The translations under genes were made by a program, and so were the position numbers. A DNA stretch of 64,000 bases from Dactylosporangium fulvum (GTDB lineage: Bacteria > Actinomycetota > Actinomycetes > Mycobacteriales > Micromonosporaceae). Below are positions 1 through 13,918 of this stretch, piece after piece (positions within the stretch are counted from its first letter, which is position 1; every line of letters starts with the position of its first letter). Location: the NCBI RefSeq assembly GCF_025137375.1, contig NZ_CP073720.1, positions 1,946,501 through 2,010,500 on the forward strand, written 5' to 3'. The notes below the pieces were generated by a model. It was not told the DNA's origin. It worked only from the letters and a program-made list of their open reading frames with translations, and searched no databases.

Positions 1-1
1 C

Positions 2-610
2 GCGGACGCGTTCGAGGACGCCGGGCTCGACCGGGCCGACGCGGAGCGCCGTGCCGTCGGCGAGTTCGGCACCTACCGGCAGGTGGTGCCCGCCTACCAG
101 GCGGAGCTGGCCAACCTTCAAGGCCGTCGCACGGCGGCCTGGATCGCGCTCGCCCTGCCCGTCGTCAACCTGCTCGAGCCGTTGATGTGGTGGGACAGCC
201 CGTGGAGCACCGACAAGGCCAGCCGTTTCTACTGGGTGCTCGTCGACCATTTCCAATACACGTCGTTCCTCGCGGCGGCGATCGCGGCGCTGGTGATCGT
301 GGGCTTCTCGTGGGGGAGCCGCTTCCTGGGCGACGGCGTGCGGTATGCGCGCATGGTCGGGCTCGGCACGATGATGTTCCTCGGCCTGCACGGTCTGGTC
401 GGGGCGGCGGTGTTCGTGCTCAGCATCTACCAGTGGCCGGCCGCGGTGACCTGGCCGCCGGTGCTGATCGGCATGATGGTCAACCTGGCGGCGTTCGGCT
501 ATGCGGGCGTGCTCGCGGTGCGGTGCGTGAGCTTCGCGAACACAACCCCGCGGCTGCCCGGGAATGCCGGGACGGGACCGCTGACTACGCGGTGGCCGGC
601 GGGGGCATGA
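2..610 (+). CDS. Membrane protein with permease-prefix (HAAS-like) N-terminus, 5' end cut by window
   Basis: The reading frame is open from base 2, so the true start lies upstream; 202 residues are visible. The first ~30 residues (DAFEDAGLDRADAERRAVGE) resemble the helical permease-prefix/HAAS domain that actinobacteria place in front of small membrane proteins next to PadR regulators. Four hydrophobic segments follow, roughly residues 42-62, 80-98, 115-140 and 148-168. No catalytic motif is visible. The 3' end overlaps the convergent PadR gene by 26 bp. Such proteins are usually partners or targets of the adjacent PadR regulator, but here the two genes converge rather than share an operon. 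The actual function is unknown. Confidence 0.75.
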   Translation, partial: ADAFEDAGLDRADAERRAVGEFGTYRQVVPAYQAELANLQGRRTAAWIALALPVVNLLEPLMWWDSPWSTDKASRFYWVLVDHFQYTSFLAAAIAALVIVGFSWGSRFLGDGVRYARMVGLGTMMFLGLHGLVGAAVFVLSIYQWPAAVTWPPVLIGMMVNLAAFGYAGVLAVRCVSFANTTPRLPGNAGTGPLTTRWPAGA

Positions 611-917
611 GCACCGCGCCGATCGTCGCGGTGAACTCCTGCCAGGCCGAGCGCTCCTCGGCGAGGACCTTGCGGCCGGCGCTGGTCAGGCGATAGGTGC
701 GCCGCTCCCGGCCGCCGACGGTGGACCAGGCGCTCTCGACGTAACCGGCGCGCTCCAGCCGGCGCAGGGCCGGATAGACGGTGCCGGTGGGCAGCGCGAG
801 CGATCCGCCGCTGCGCTCCTGCAGGGCCTCGATGATCGCATAGCCGTGGCGGGGCTCGCCGTCGAGAACCGCGAGCAACAGTGCGTCGAGATGCCCGCGT
901 AGCGCGTCCGCCTTCAT
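585..917 (-). CDS. PadR family transcriptional regulator
   Basis: A 110-residue winged-helix protein. The PadR signature is clear: HGYAIIEAL in helix 2, then TGTVYPALRRLERAGYVESAW (helix 3 into the wing) and a GRRERRTYRLTSAGRKVL-type wing region. It is a short PadR, without the long C-terminal dimerisation helix. The ATG at 917 is chosen because the protein then begins MKADALRGHLDALLLAVL, the usual PadR N-terminus; longer forms would run into the divergent gene. No Shine-Dalgarno is visible, so the mRNA may be leaderless. It probably represses itself and the membrane protein with which it converges. Confidence 0.85.
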   Translation of the reverse strand: MKADALRGHLDALLLAVLDGEPRHGYAIIEALQERSGGSLALPTGTVYPALRRLERAGYVESAWSTVGGRERRTYRLTSAGRKVLAEERSAWQEFTATIGAVLMPPPATA

Positions 918-1017
918 GTGTAGCGAGTCTACGGGTTCCTTCGCCGACACGCTATGGAGGGGGTTTAGCGCCCCGCCTCTTGGGCAGACCGGCTGCACCA
1001 TCGGCGACGGGAGAAGT

Positions 1018-2295
1018 ATGAGGCGTCGGGTCGAGTCCGCGCGTGACATCGAGCTGTTGTGGCCCAACGGCCTGGGGACGACCCTTGCGATCGCCTCGAG
1101 CCGGGCGCTGGCGTTCCGGCGCGGGGTGCCCCGGCCGGCGGTGTCGACCCCGCAGTGGAGCCCTCCGCGGGGCAGGCACGCGAAGCGGGAACTGAACGCG
1201 GCCGTCGTCGCGGAGTGGCTCGTCGGGCACCTGCCGGAGGGCCGCTACCACGGCCTGGTCGTCGGGTCGCCGCACGGTGCGGCGGTGCACCTCGCGCTGG
1301 CGCTCGGCGTGCCCTGGCTGCCGGTCTCGTTCGAGGTACCGACGCCGGACGCCGCGACGAGTGAACACCCGGCCGCCGAGGGGGAGCGCCTCGCCCGCGA
1401 CGTCCTGGACGCCAACGCCGACGTGACCGTCCGCCAGGTGTACGACCCGGTCTGGCGCGGCTGGTCCGGGGCGGCGGCCGCCTACGCCGTGGTCCGCTGG
1501 CAGCGATTCCCCACGGCGTACCGCGAGTTCGTCGCCGAGCGGCTCACGCCGGACGCCCCGATTCTGGTCGTCCGCGACGTGAGCCGCTGGCTGACGACGC
1601 GCGGCGACGGCGGGTACACCTTCCAGCTCGGCAGCCGGGCCAGCGGCCTGATGCCCAGCGACTACTACGACCGCAGGGACGGCGGCGGAACGAACCAGCC
1701 GGAGGACGGCGACAGCGAGCGCAGCGTCGACCGGGGTCTCGTCGAGGACCTCCGCCGGTTCGCGACGGCGCACGGGCACCCGGTCCGGCAGGTCCTCTAC
1801 CGGCACCCCGACGTGCTCAGTGGCGCGGTCGCCGACCTGTACCGCGAGTGGCTGCGCGGCGGCGACCGCACCGGCAACCGGCTGGTCGTCGAGTGCGGCC
1901 GCCTCATCGACCCGTGGCACGTGATCCGGGCCGGGCTGGTGCCCTACTGGTGCGAGCACCCGCTGCGTTCGGCCGTCCGTGCGTTGTCGTGGTGGCTCGC
2001 GGGCAGCGAGCCGTACACGTCGGTCGAGGTGCTGCCCGAGCCGCCGGGGATGCCGCTGCCGACCGTGGCGCACCTGTCGGAGTGGGAGGCGATCGCGGCG
2101 TTCGCCTCCCGGCACAGCCTCGTCGACCGGCGGTGCGCCCGGGCGTACCCGTCGGGCATGGTGCCCGCGCACCATGCGACGCAGGTGCTGCGCACCCACC
2201 CGTACGACCTGCCCTATCTGCCGTTCGTCGACGCCGACTACGCACTCTCGGCGCTCGCGCAGAGCGCGCAGGCCGACGGGCTGCTGGTGCTGTGA
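1018..2295 (+). CDS. Protein of unknown function (425 aa)
   Basis: I do not recognise this family. The ATG at 1018 is preceded by GGGAGA 4-5 bp upstream; an upstream in-frame start at 916 would overlap the divergent PadR start and is less likely. The protein is soluble, without a signal peptide or membrane helices. Features: a SPHGAAVHLALALGVPWLPVSF segment near residue 82 that reads like a buried beta-alpha unit with a Gly-rich turn (as in phosphate-binding or transferase folds), many Trp/Tyr-rich blocks, and an HHATQVLRTHPYDLPYLPFVD stretch near the C-terminus. Codon use matches the neighbours. It stands alone between PadR and a convergent membrane protein gene. Confidence 0.7.
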   Translation: MRRRVESARDIELLWPNGLGTTLAIASSRALAFRRGVPRPAVSTPQWSPPRGRHAKRELNAAVVAEWLVGHLPEGRYHGLVVGSPHGAAVHLALALGVPWLPVSFEVPTPDAATSEHPAAEGERLARDVLDANADVTVRQVYDPVWRGWSGAAAAYAVVRWQRFPTAYREFVAERLTPDAPILVVRDVSRWLTTRGDGGYTFQLGSRASGLMPSDYYDRRDGGGTNQPEDGDSERSVDRGLVEDLRRFATAHGHPVRQVLYRHPDVLSGAVADLYREWLRGGDRTGNRLVVECGRLIDPWHVIRAGLVPYWCEHPLRSAVRALSWWLAGSEPYTSVEVLPEPPGMPLPTVAHLSEWEAIAAFASRHSLVDRRCARAYPSGMVPAHHATQVLRTHPYDLPYLPFVDADYALSALAQSAQADGLLVL

Positions 2296-2304
2296 CGCCG
2301 CGGT

Positions 2305-3180
2305 TCAGGCCGCCGTGGTGTCCTCCGACTTCTCCTTGTTCTTCTGCACCTTGCTGATCACGTCGTGGAGCGGCTTCGTGCCGCTGCCGACGACGATGCC
2401 GGTCACGATCGCGTCGACCCACACCGGGATGCCGTTCCAGCCCTCGTCGGCCATCGCGTGCAGCAGGTAGATGCCGCCGGCCGACGACGCGATGGTCGCG
2501 ATGGCGGTGGCGAGGCCCCAGGAGACGAGCCCGCGGCTGGCGCGGCCCTTCTCCACCATGGACTTGGCGTGGGCGACCTGGATCAGGTCGTCGAGGGTCG
2601 CCTCGTGGTACTTGTTGGCGAGGTTGGCGACCGCCTTCTCCAACTCGCCGCGGGCGTGCTTGCCGGGCAGGAACCGTGCGAACGGCTCCAGGATCCGCTC
2701 GACCGCGGTCGCGAACGCGAAGAGCGCGGCGAAGATCGTGGTCGCGTCGGGCAGGTGGATCGCCTGCGCGTTGACGTCGAACCGCCAGAACGCCCAGGAG
2801 ACGGCCCCGCCCGCCGCGACGAGCAGGAACGCCGAGACGAGGGCGCCGATGCTCGCCTGTTGCGGCGGGACGGCGGCGGCCTCGCCACCGGGGGCCGGGA
2901 TGTCACCGCCGGCGACGGCGACGGCCGTGCCGATCTCCGCCGGGACGCCGGCGTCGCCTCCGGGAGCACTTCCGGGGGCGCCTCCGGGGGCGCCTCCAGG
3001 GGCGCTGATGTCCGCGGCGACCCCCGAAGGGGCCGATGCGTCGGCGGGGCCGGCCTGCGCCGGGATGTGGGCCGGGACCTGCGCGCGGCCGACGGCCTGC
3101 TGAGCGGGTGCGACCGTGGCCGCGGCAACGACGCGGCCGGGGGTGGTGCCGAGGACGACGTTGCGTCGGACGAGAGCCAT
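2305..3180 (-). CDS. Conserved membrane protein with Ala/Gly/Pro-rich N-terminus
   Basis: 291 residues. Residues ~1-105 are low-complexity Ala/Pro/Gly sequence including a GGAPGGAPGSAPGG repeat. Hydrophobic segments then fall at about 109-130, 143-160, 215-235 and 248-266. Between them is a charged helical region (residues ~170-205, KHARGELEKAVANLANKYHE). The end carries GSGTKPLHDVISKVQKNKEK, a motif I associate with actinobacterial membrane proteins of unknown function. No SD precedes the ATG, so the start is uncertain. The gene converges on the one ending at 2295 (9 bp gap) and lies downstream of the L,D-transpeptidase, from which a strong hairpin separates it. Confidence 0.7.
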   Translation of the reverse strand: MALVRRNVVLGTTPGRVVAAATVAPAQQAVGRAQVPAHIPAQAGPADASAPSGVAADISAPGGAPGGAPGSAPGGDAGVPAEIGTAVAVAGGDIPAPGGEAAAVPPQQASIGALVSAFLLVAAGGAVSWAFWRFDVNAQAIHLPDATTIFAALFAFATAVERILEPFARFLPGKHARGELEKAVANLANKYHEATLDDLIQVAHAKSMVEKGRASRGLVSWGLATAIATIASSAGGIYLLHAMADEGWNGIPVWVDAIVTGIVVGSGTKPLHDVISKVQKNKEKSEDTTAA

Positions 3181-3219
3181 GGGCGGAAGGCTAGCGTTCG
3201 TCGATGTCTCGGCTCACTC

Positions 3220-3284
3220 GGGGCGGACAGCCGCGGGGCCGCTGTCCGCCCCGGCGGTCCGGGGATCGGACAGCGGCCCCGCGG
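3220..3284 (-). terminator. Strong hairpin with mutually exclusive alternative fold
   Basis: Two overlapping perfect inverted repeats lie in the 127-bp gap downstream of the L,D-transpeptidase. Hairpin A: arms 3220-3231 and 3241-3252 (12 bp), 9-nt loop. Hairpin B: arms 3231-3248 and 3267-3284 (18 bp), continuing inward as CCCCGG-CGGT-CCGGGG, giving a ~24-bp stem with one 2-nt bulge. A and B share bases 3231-3248 and cannot coexist. No U-tract follows on the minus strand. It most likely ends the transpeptidase transcript; attenuation of the 2305-3180 gene is possible. Confidence 0.6.
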
Positions 3285-3307
3285 GTCGCGCTGTGTGGCT
3301 GTGCTCG

Positions 3308-4567
3308 TCAGGCGGCGGGTGCCGCCGAACCGCTCGGTGCGGCGCTCGCCGACGCGCTCGGGTCGGCCGTGGCCGTCTCGGCCGGCGGCGGCAGCGCGCT
3401 GCCCTTGACGTATTCGCTCCAGGGCTTGTCCCAGTCGGTCCAGCCGTTGCCCCAGGCGAGCTTGCGCGGCGTGCCCTTGACGATGTGGACGTCGCCGATC
3501 TTCGTCAGGTTGAACAGGAACTTCGCGTTGGCCTCGGAGACGTTGGTGCAGCCGTGCGAGACGTTGCGCTTGCCCTGGTCGCCGACCGACCACGGGGCCG
3601 AGTGGATGTACTCGCCGCCGCTGGTCGTGCGCTGTGTCCAGTACACCGTCTCGCGGTACGGGTCGGACGGGTCGGTCGACACGAACAGCTCGGACTGCTG
3701 CTTGTCCATGACCACCATGTGCCCGCTCGACGACGGCGTCTTGGGCTTGCCGAGGCTCACCGGGATCGTCTTGACGACCTCACCGTTCTTCTCGACCGTC
3801 ATCTGCTTGGTCTTGTCGTCGGTGGTCAAGATGATCTTGTCGCCGATGGTGAAGTTGCTGGTGACGTCCCGTGTGCCGTAGCCGGTCTTGGTGAGCTGGA
3901 GGCCGCCCGTGGCCAACCGCACGCTGACCTTGGTGCCCGCCTGCCAGTATTCCTTCGGGCGGTAGTGGACCTCGCCGCCGTTGAACCAGTACCAGGTGCC
4001 GACCTGCGGCGGGTCGCTCTTGACGAGCAGCCGCTTCTCGACGCTCGCCCGCAGCTCCTGCGGGACGCTCGAGCCGAAGCGGACGACGATCGGCATGGCG
4101 ACGCCATACACCTTGTTGTCCGAGAGGGCGGTCGAGACGTTGACCGTCTTGCCGGGTTTGGCCATGGTGGTGAAGGTGACCTTGGTGCCGGCGGCGTCGC
4201 CGGCGGAGGTCACGGTTGCCGTGTACTGCGTGCCGTATTTGAGCTGCGTCGTGGGGACCCAGGTCGCTCCGTCCGGGCGGAACGAGCCCGCCACCGTGCC
4301 ACCGGCGGTGTCCGTCAGCGTGACCACGGCGTTGGCGCCGGGGCTCGTCTGCAGGGACAGTTCGGCGGCGGTGGAGACGTTGTTCGCGCCGTCTGCGGGC
4401 GCGGCGAAGGTCGCCTTGGGCAACTCGGCGGACGCGGAAGCCGAGGGGCCGCCGGCACTGCCGTCGGTCCCGCTCCACTTGGGCTTCGTGTCGGAACTGC
4501 AAGCAGAGAGGGCGACGAGGCTCGTCAGAGCGGTGATCGTGGCCAGTACGCGTGCGGAGACTCCCAT
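3308..4567 (-). CDS. L,D-transpeptidase lipoprotein (Ig-like + YkuD domains)
   Basis: A 419-residue exported enzyme that forms 3-3 cross-links in peptidoglycan. The N-terminus is a lipoprotein signal with lipobox LSAC (Cys ~24). A Ser/Thr/Ala linker is followed by two Ig-like beta domains (residues ~50-255, the arrangement of mycobacterial LdtMt2) and then a YkuD catalytic domain with HSAPWSVGDQG and SHGCTN; Cys340 is the nucleophile. A Pro/Ala/Ser tail ends the protein. The ATG at 4567 is chosen over a GTG at 4573 because AAGGAGG sits 7 nt upstream of the ATG. Monocistronic, with a strong hairpin downstream. Confidence 0.93.
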   Translation of the reverse strand: MGVSARVLATITALTSLVALSACSSDTKPKWSGTDGSAGGPSASASAELPKATFAAPADGANNVSTAAELSLQTSPGANAVVTLTDTAGGTVAGSFRPDGATWVPTTQLKYGTQYTATVTSAGDAAGTKVTFTTMAKPGKTVNVSTALSDNKVYGVAMPIVVRFGSSVPQELRASVEKRLLVKSDPPQVGTWYWFNGGEVHYRPKEYWQAGTKVSVRLATGGLQLTKTGYGTRDVTSNFTIGDKIILTTDDKTKQMTVEKNGEVVKTIPVSLGKPKTPSSSGHMVVMDKQQSELFVSTDPSDPYRETVYWTQRTTSGGEYIHSAPWSVGDQGKRNVSHGCTNVSEANAKFLFNLTKIGDVHIVKGTPRKLAWGNGWTDWDKPWSEYVKGSALPPPAETATADPSASASAAPSGSAAPAA

Positions 4568-5012
4568 GTCCACACCTCCTTCATTGGGCTAGAGCATGCA
4601 TCGGTTCTGAGGCCGGTGTATCCCAGGTTTGTGCCACCCGGTTCAATGGGCGAAATGCAACCGGTCGAACCGTGTGGTGGCGGGCGATCTTGCCGTGCAT
4701 CATCGTAAGAAGTAACGGATGGTACGAGCCACCCGCTTCTTGGACGCGTCCCAGACGGCTCCGGGTTGCGTACCGATTCGATAACGCGGTGCGATAGGTG
4801 CTCCCACCTGCTGCTCGTGGGATTTGTCACGATCTCGCGCAGTAGGTTCGATCGGACGACAGACTGTACGTTGGTCGCCGACGTACGCAGCGGGCGCTCG
4901 GACATGTCACGCATGACCGTGCAAATAGCGCCCGCTCTTCGCGTACACTGGCAAGACCTCTCCTCAGGGCCGACGTTGTCCCGATTCGCACTCGATGACG
5001 TCAGGAGGCTCG
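4568..5012 (+). promoter_or_regulatory. Intergenic region with divergent promoters, upstream of gltB
   Basis: 445 bp with no convincing gene. It must hold the promoters of the L,D-transpeptidase (left) and gltBD (right). A perfect 10-bp inverted repeat, AGCGGGCGCT at 4889-4898 and AGCGCCCGCT at 4927-4936, flanks 28 nt and lies just upstream of a TACACT (-10-like) at 4944-4949, so it is more likely a protein-binding or promoter-proximal element than part of the leader. AGGAGG at 5003-5008 is the gltB ribosome-binding site. I see no recognisable riboswitch. Confidence 0.4.
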
Positions 5013-9546
<4,534 letters not shown>

Positions 9547-9554
<8 letters not shown>

Positions 9555-11022
9555 CCCGAACGGCTTCCTGCGGTACGACCGGCGGCTCCCTTCCCGCCGG
9601 CCCGTGCCGGTGCGGCTGCGGGACTGGCGCGAGGTCTACCCGTCGGCGTCCGACGAGCTCGTCACCGAGCAGGCGTCGCGGTGCATGGACTGCGGCATCC
9701 CGTTCTGTCACGACGGCTGCCCGCTGGGCAACCGCATCCCGGACTGGAACGACCTGGTCCGTACCGGCAACTGGGACTTCGCGATCGAGGCCCTGCACGC
9801 GACGAACAACTTCCCGGAGTTCACCGGGCGGCTGTGCCCCGCGCCGTGCGAAGCGGCGTGCGTGCTGTCGATCGCGGGCGGCCAGGCGGTCACGATCAAG
9901 CAGGTCGAGGTCGAGATCATCAACCGGGCCGTCGAGGCGGGCCGGGTCACCCCGCGCCCCGCGCCGGAGCGCTCCGGCAAGAGCGTCGGTGTCGTCGGCT
10001 CCGGCCCGGCCGGGCTCGCGGCGGCGCAGCAGCTCGCCCGCGCCGGTCACGACGTGACCGTCTACGAGCGTGACGACGCGTTGGGCGGCCTCCTCCGGTA
10101 CGGCATTCCGGACTTCAAGCTGGAGAAGGAGCACATCGACCGCCGTCTGGAGCAGCTGCTCGCCGAGGGCGTCAAGTTCCGGACCGGCGTCAACGTCGGC
10201 GTGACCGTGTCCGTCGACGAGCTGCGGGCGTCGCACGACGCGCTGCTGCTCGCCTGCGGCGCGCTCGCCGGTCGCGACACCCCGGAGACGCCCGGGCGGG
10301 AGCTGCACGGCGTCCACCTCGCGATGGAGCACCTCGTCGAGGCCAACCGGGTCGTCGCCGGCAAGGTGCCGTCGGCGTCGGTGACCGCCGCGGGCAAGAA
10401 CGTCGTCATCATCGGCGGTGGCGACACGGCCGCCGACTGCCTCGGCGTCGCGCACCGGCAGGGCGCCAAGTCCGTCCTGCAACTCGACCAGTACCCGATG
10501 CCGCCGGAGCAGCGGGACGAGTCGCGCGACCCGTGGCCGACCTGGCCGTGGATCCTGCGCGACTACCCGGCGCACGAGGAGGGCGGCGACCGCGCCTTCG
10601 CCGTCGCGGTCACCTCGTTCGAGGGCGACGAGGACGGCAACCTGCGGGCTGTGCGTATCGCCGAGGTTCAGGTGTCCAGAGTGGACGGTGCCCGGCGGGT
10701 CACCGTCGTCGAGGGCACCGAGCGGGAGTTCCCGGCGGAGCTGGTGCTGCTGGCGATCGGCTTCGAGGGCACCGAGGAGGGCCCGCTGCTGAAGTCGCTG
10801 GGCCTCACCCGCAACCGGCGCGGCGGCATCAACTCCGACGGCGACTGGCAGACCAGCGCGCCGGGCGTGTTCGTCGCCGGTGACATGCACCGCGGCGCGT
10901 CGCTCATCGTGTGGGCGATCGCCGAGGGCCGGGCCGCGGCCGCCTCGATCCACGCGTACCTGGGCGGCGACGGCGCCCTGCCGTCGCCGGTCGACCCGGC
11001 CGCGGCGGCGCTGTCGGCCTGA
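9547..11022 (+). CDS. gltD: Glutamate synthase small subunit
   Basis: 491 residues, typical for GltD. It oxidises NADPH and passes electrons through FAD and iron-sulfur clusters to GltB. The N-terminus has the cysteine cluster [20 protein letters not shown] and a second group (CPAPCEAAC); a dinucleotide-binding fold follows ([22 protein letters not shown]) and later [12 protein letters not shown] (NADPH). The C-terminus has [19 protein letters not shown], the second FAD motif. The GTG at 9547 lies inside the end of gltB behind GGAGGT, so the two are translationally coupled. Confidence 0.97.
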
Positions 11023-11162
11023 CCCGGTCGCAGGTGCACACGGCTCGGCGGCCCGGCGCACGGCGTCGTTCTTCGACGGCTACGACCGCGGCCTGGAGGC
11101 GTGCGACGTTCCCGTGACCCGCCGTCACCGGTGGGAGAGAACGCTCCGCGACGTTCGTCACC

Positions 11163-12362
11163 ATGACGAACGGTGTTGAGCTCACCCAATCGGGTAAGTC
11201 GCGTCAAATGCGGGACACGCTCATCGAGACGCTCATGCCACTCGGCATCGCCCTCGGAGCCGCGCTCATCGCGTTGCTGGCGGTGCAGCTGGTGCACTGG
11301 ATGCTGTTGCGGCTCGGCCGCCGCTCGTTGTTGCTCACCGAGGTCACCAACCGGGCGCACCGGCCGATCCAGTGGGTGGTCGTCCTCTGCACCGTGTACT
11401 TCTCGGTGCAGGACACCGCCGACGGGGCGAAATGGCGGCTGGCCTTTCTGCACGTCGACCGGCTGGTCATCATCGGGGCCGTCGCGTGGCTCGTCGCGTC
11501 GCTGCTCGTCGTCGCGGAGGACGCGGCGCTCGCGCGGTTCCGCACCGATGTGCCCGACAACCGCACGGCCCGGCGCGTGCACACCCAGATCGTCATGATC
11601 CGGCGGGTCACCGTGGCCATCGTCGCGGTGCTGGCCGGCGCGGTCATGCTGATGACGTTCCCGCAGGCCCGCATCCTCGGCACGAGCGTGCTGGCCTCCG
11701 CCGGGTTCGCCGGCATCATCGCCGGTCTGGCGGCGCAGAGCGTCCTGCGGAACATGTTCGCCGGTCTCCAGCTGGCGTTCAGTGACGCCGTCCGGCTCGG
11801 CGACGTGGTGATCGTCGAGAAGGAGTGGGGCCGCGTGGAGGAGATCACGCTGTCGTACGTCGTCGTGCACGTCTGGGACGACCGGCGGCTGATCCTGCCG
11901 ACCTCGTACTTCACCGAGAAGCCGTTCGAGAACTGGACGCGCACGGAGGCTGCCCTGCTCGGCTCCGTGATGTTCGACGTCGACTGGTGGCTGCCGGTGT
12001 CGGAGATGCGCGAGGAGCTCCGCCGTGCGCTCGAGTCGACGGACCTGTGGGACGGGCGGGTCTCGGTGCTGCAGGTGGTCGAGGCCACCGGCAGCGCGAT
12101 GCAGCTGCGCGCCCTGGTCAGCGCCATCGACGCCCCGAGACTGTGGGACCTGCGGTGCTTCGTCCGCGAGCACATGGTCTGCTGGCTGCGCGACACGCAC
12201 CCGGCGGCACTGCCGCGCATGCGGGCCGAGATGACCTCGGCGATGCCGTTGCACTCGACGCTGACCGGCCAGACACAGACCACGGACGGCGACTCCCGCG
12301 TCTTCAGCCACAGCATCGACGGGCGGGCGCGCGCGGAGGCGTTCACCGGGCCGGAGCAGTGA
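11163..12362 (+). CDS. MscS-family mechanosensitive ion channel
   Basis: 399 residues. Hydrophobic segments lie near residues 20-42, 75-92, 97-120 and 145-168, followed by the pore-lining MscS helix (ASAGFAGIIAGLAAQSVLRN) and the beta domain (FSDAVRLGDVVIVEKEWG). This fits a small-conductance channel that releases solutes on hypo-osmotic shock. The cytoplasmic domain is followed by a charged tail. No good SD precedes the ATG at 11163; an internal ATG at 11208 would remove 15 residues. It lies between gltBD and pyk with gaps of 140 and 106 bp, so it is probably its own unit. Confidence 0.9.
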   Translation: MTNGVELTQSGKSRQMRDTLIETLMPLGIALGAALIALLAVQLVHWMLLRLGRRSLLLTEVTNRAHRPIQWVVVLCTVYFSVQDTADGAKWRLAFLHVDRLVIIGAVAWLVASLLVVAEDAALARFRTDVPDNRTARRVHTQIVMIRRVTVAIVAVLAGAVMLMTFPQARILGTSVLASAGFAGIIAGLAAQSVLRNMFAGLQLAFSDAVRLGDVVIVEKEWGRVEEITLSYVVVHVWDDRRLILPTSYFTEKPFENWTRTEAALLGSVMFDVDWWLPVSEMREELRRALESTDLWDGRVSVLQVVEATGSAMQLRALVSAIDAPRLWDLRCFVREHMVCWLRDTHPAALPRMRAEMTSAMPLHSTLTGQTQTTDGDSRVFSHSIDGRARAEAFTGPEQ

Positions 12363-12468
12363 CCGGTGGGCCAGCAGCAGGGAAATCGCCGGTGGACGGT
12401 GTCTCAACTGATGGCGTGTCCCTGGGGCAACCGAACCGTCGCCGCTCGGAGGGGCTAGCCTTCGTGGT

Positions 12469-13890
12469 GTGACTCGACGCGCCAAAATCGTCTGTACGCT
12501 CGGCCCAGCCACTTCGTCGGCCGAGCGGATCCGTGGCCTTGTCGACGCCGGGATGGACGTCGCGCGGCTCAACTTCAGCCACGGCAGCCATGAGGACCAC
12601 GCCGCGGTGTACAACCTGGTCCGGGAGGCCGCCGTCGCTGCCGGCCGCTCCGTCGGTATCCTCGCCGACCTCCAGGGTCCGAAGATCCGCCTTGGCCGCT
12701 TCGCCGACGGCCCGCACGAGTGGCGCACCGGTGACACCGTGGTGATCACCAGTGAGGACATCCTCGGCACCCGGGACCGCGTCTCCTGCACGTACAAGAA
12801 ACTTCCACAAGAGGTGAAGCCGGGCGACCGGCTGCTCATCGACGACGGCAAGGTGGCCGTCGAGGTGACCGGCGTCACCGGCAACGACATCACCGTCCTG
12901 GTCACCGAGGGCGGCCCCGTCTCCAACAACAAGGGCGTCTCGCTGCCCAACGTCGCCGTCAGCGTCCCGGCACTGTCCGAGAAGGACGCCGAGGACCTGC
13001 GGTTCGCGCTGCGGCTCGGCGCCGACTGGATCGCCCTGTCGTTCGTGCGCTCGCCCGACGACATCAAGCTCGTCCACGAGATCATGGACGAGGAGGGCAT
13101 CCGCCGCCCGGTCCTGGCGAAGGTCGAGAAGCCGGAGGCGGTCGCGGCGCTGGAGCCGATCGTCAACGCGTTCGACGGTGTCATGGTGGCCCGCGGCGAC
13201 CTCGGCGTCGAGATGCCGCTGGAGCATGTGCCGCTGGTCCAGAAGCGCGCGGTGCAGCTGTGCCGCGAGCAGGCCAAGCCGGTGATCGTCGCCACCCAGA
13301 TGCTCGACTCGATGATCGAGAACGCGCGACCGACCCGCGCCGAGGCCTCCGACGTCGCCAACGCGGTCCTCGACGGCGCCGACGCGGTCATGCTGTCCGG
13401 CGAGACCAGCGTCGGGCGGTATCCGATCCTCACCGTCTCCACGATGGCCCGCATCATCGCGACCACCGAGAGCGGCTCGCTGTCGGTGCCGCGCCTCCAG
13501 CACGACCCCCGCACGAAGGGCGGCGCCCTCACGTCGGCCGCCTCGAACATCGCCCGGAACATCGGCGCCAAGGCGCTGGTGGCGTTCTCGCAGACCGGTG
13601 ACACGGTCCGCCGGCTCGCCCGGTTGCACTGCGAACTGCCGCTGCTGGCCTTCACGCCGGAGCCGACGGTCCGCAACCAGCTCACGCTGAGCTGGGGTGT
13701 GCAGACCTTCGACGTGCCGTTCGTCGCGCACACCGACGAGATGTTCAAGCAGGTCGACATGGCCCTCGTCGGGCTGCCGTGGCTGAGCCCCGGCGACGAC
13801 GTGGTGATCGTGGCGGGCTCCCCGCCCGGCACGCCCGGCTCGACCAACACCCTGCGTGTCCACGTCCTGGGAGCACTCTCACAGGACTGA
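12469..13890 (+). CDS. pyk: Pyruvate kinase
   Basis: 473 residues, the usual bacterial length. It catalyses the last step of glycolysis, PEP + ADP to pyruvate + ATP. The N-terminus RRAKIVCTLGPATSS, the B-domain insert (~residues 70-165), KVEKPEAV with the catalytic lysine, ARGDLGVEM (metal and PEP binding) and TQMLDSMIENARPTRAEASD (the PROSITE-type region) are all present, followed by the C-terminal regulatory domain. The GTG start gives the standard N-terminus. The thioesterase gene follows 28 bp later and may be co-transcribed. Confidence 0.98.
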   Translation: MTRRAKIVCTLGPATSSAERIRGLVDAGMDVARLNFSHGSHEDHAAVYNLVREAAVAAGRSVGILADLQGPKIRLGRFADGPHEWRTGDTVVITSEDILGTRDRVSCTYKKLPQEVKPGDRLLIDDGKVAVEVTGVTGNDITVLVTEGGPVSNNKGVSLPNVAVSVPALSEKDAEDLRFALRLGADWIALSFVRSPDDIKLVHEIMDEEGIRRPVLAKVEKPEAVAALEPIVNAFDGVMVARGDLGVEMPLEHVPLVQKRAVQLCREQAKPVIVATQMLDSMIENARPTRAEASDVANAVLDGADAVMLSGETSVGRYPILTVSTMARIIATTESGSLSVPRLQHDPRTKGGALTSAASNIARNIGAKALVAFSQTGDTVRRLARLHCELPLLAFTPEPTVRNQLTLSWGVQTFDVPFVAHTDEMFKQVDMALVGLPWLSPGDDVVIVAGSPPGTPGSTNTLRVHVLGALSQD

Positions 13891-13918
13891 TGCCGCGGAT
13901 GTTCCGTAGATTGTCCTG

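Noticed and set aside
952..2199. Minus-strand open frame opposite the 1018-2295 gene
   Set aside because: Poor third-position bias and low-complexity Arg/Pro-rich translation; the plus-strand frame has an RBS and balanced composition.
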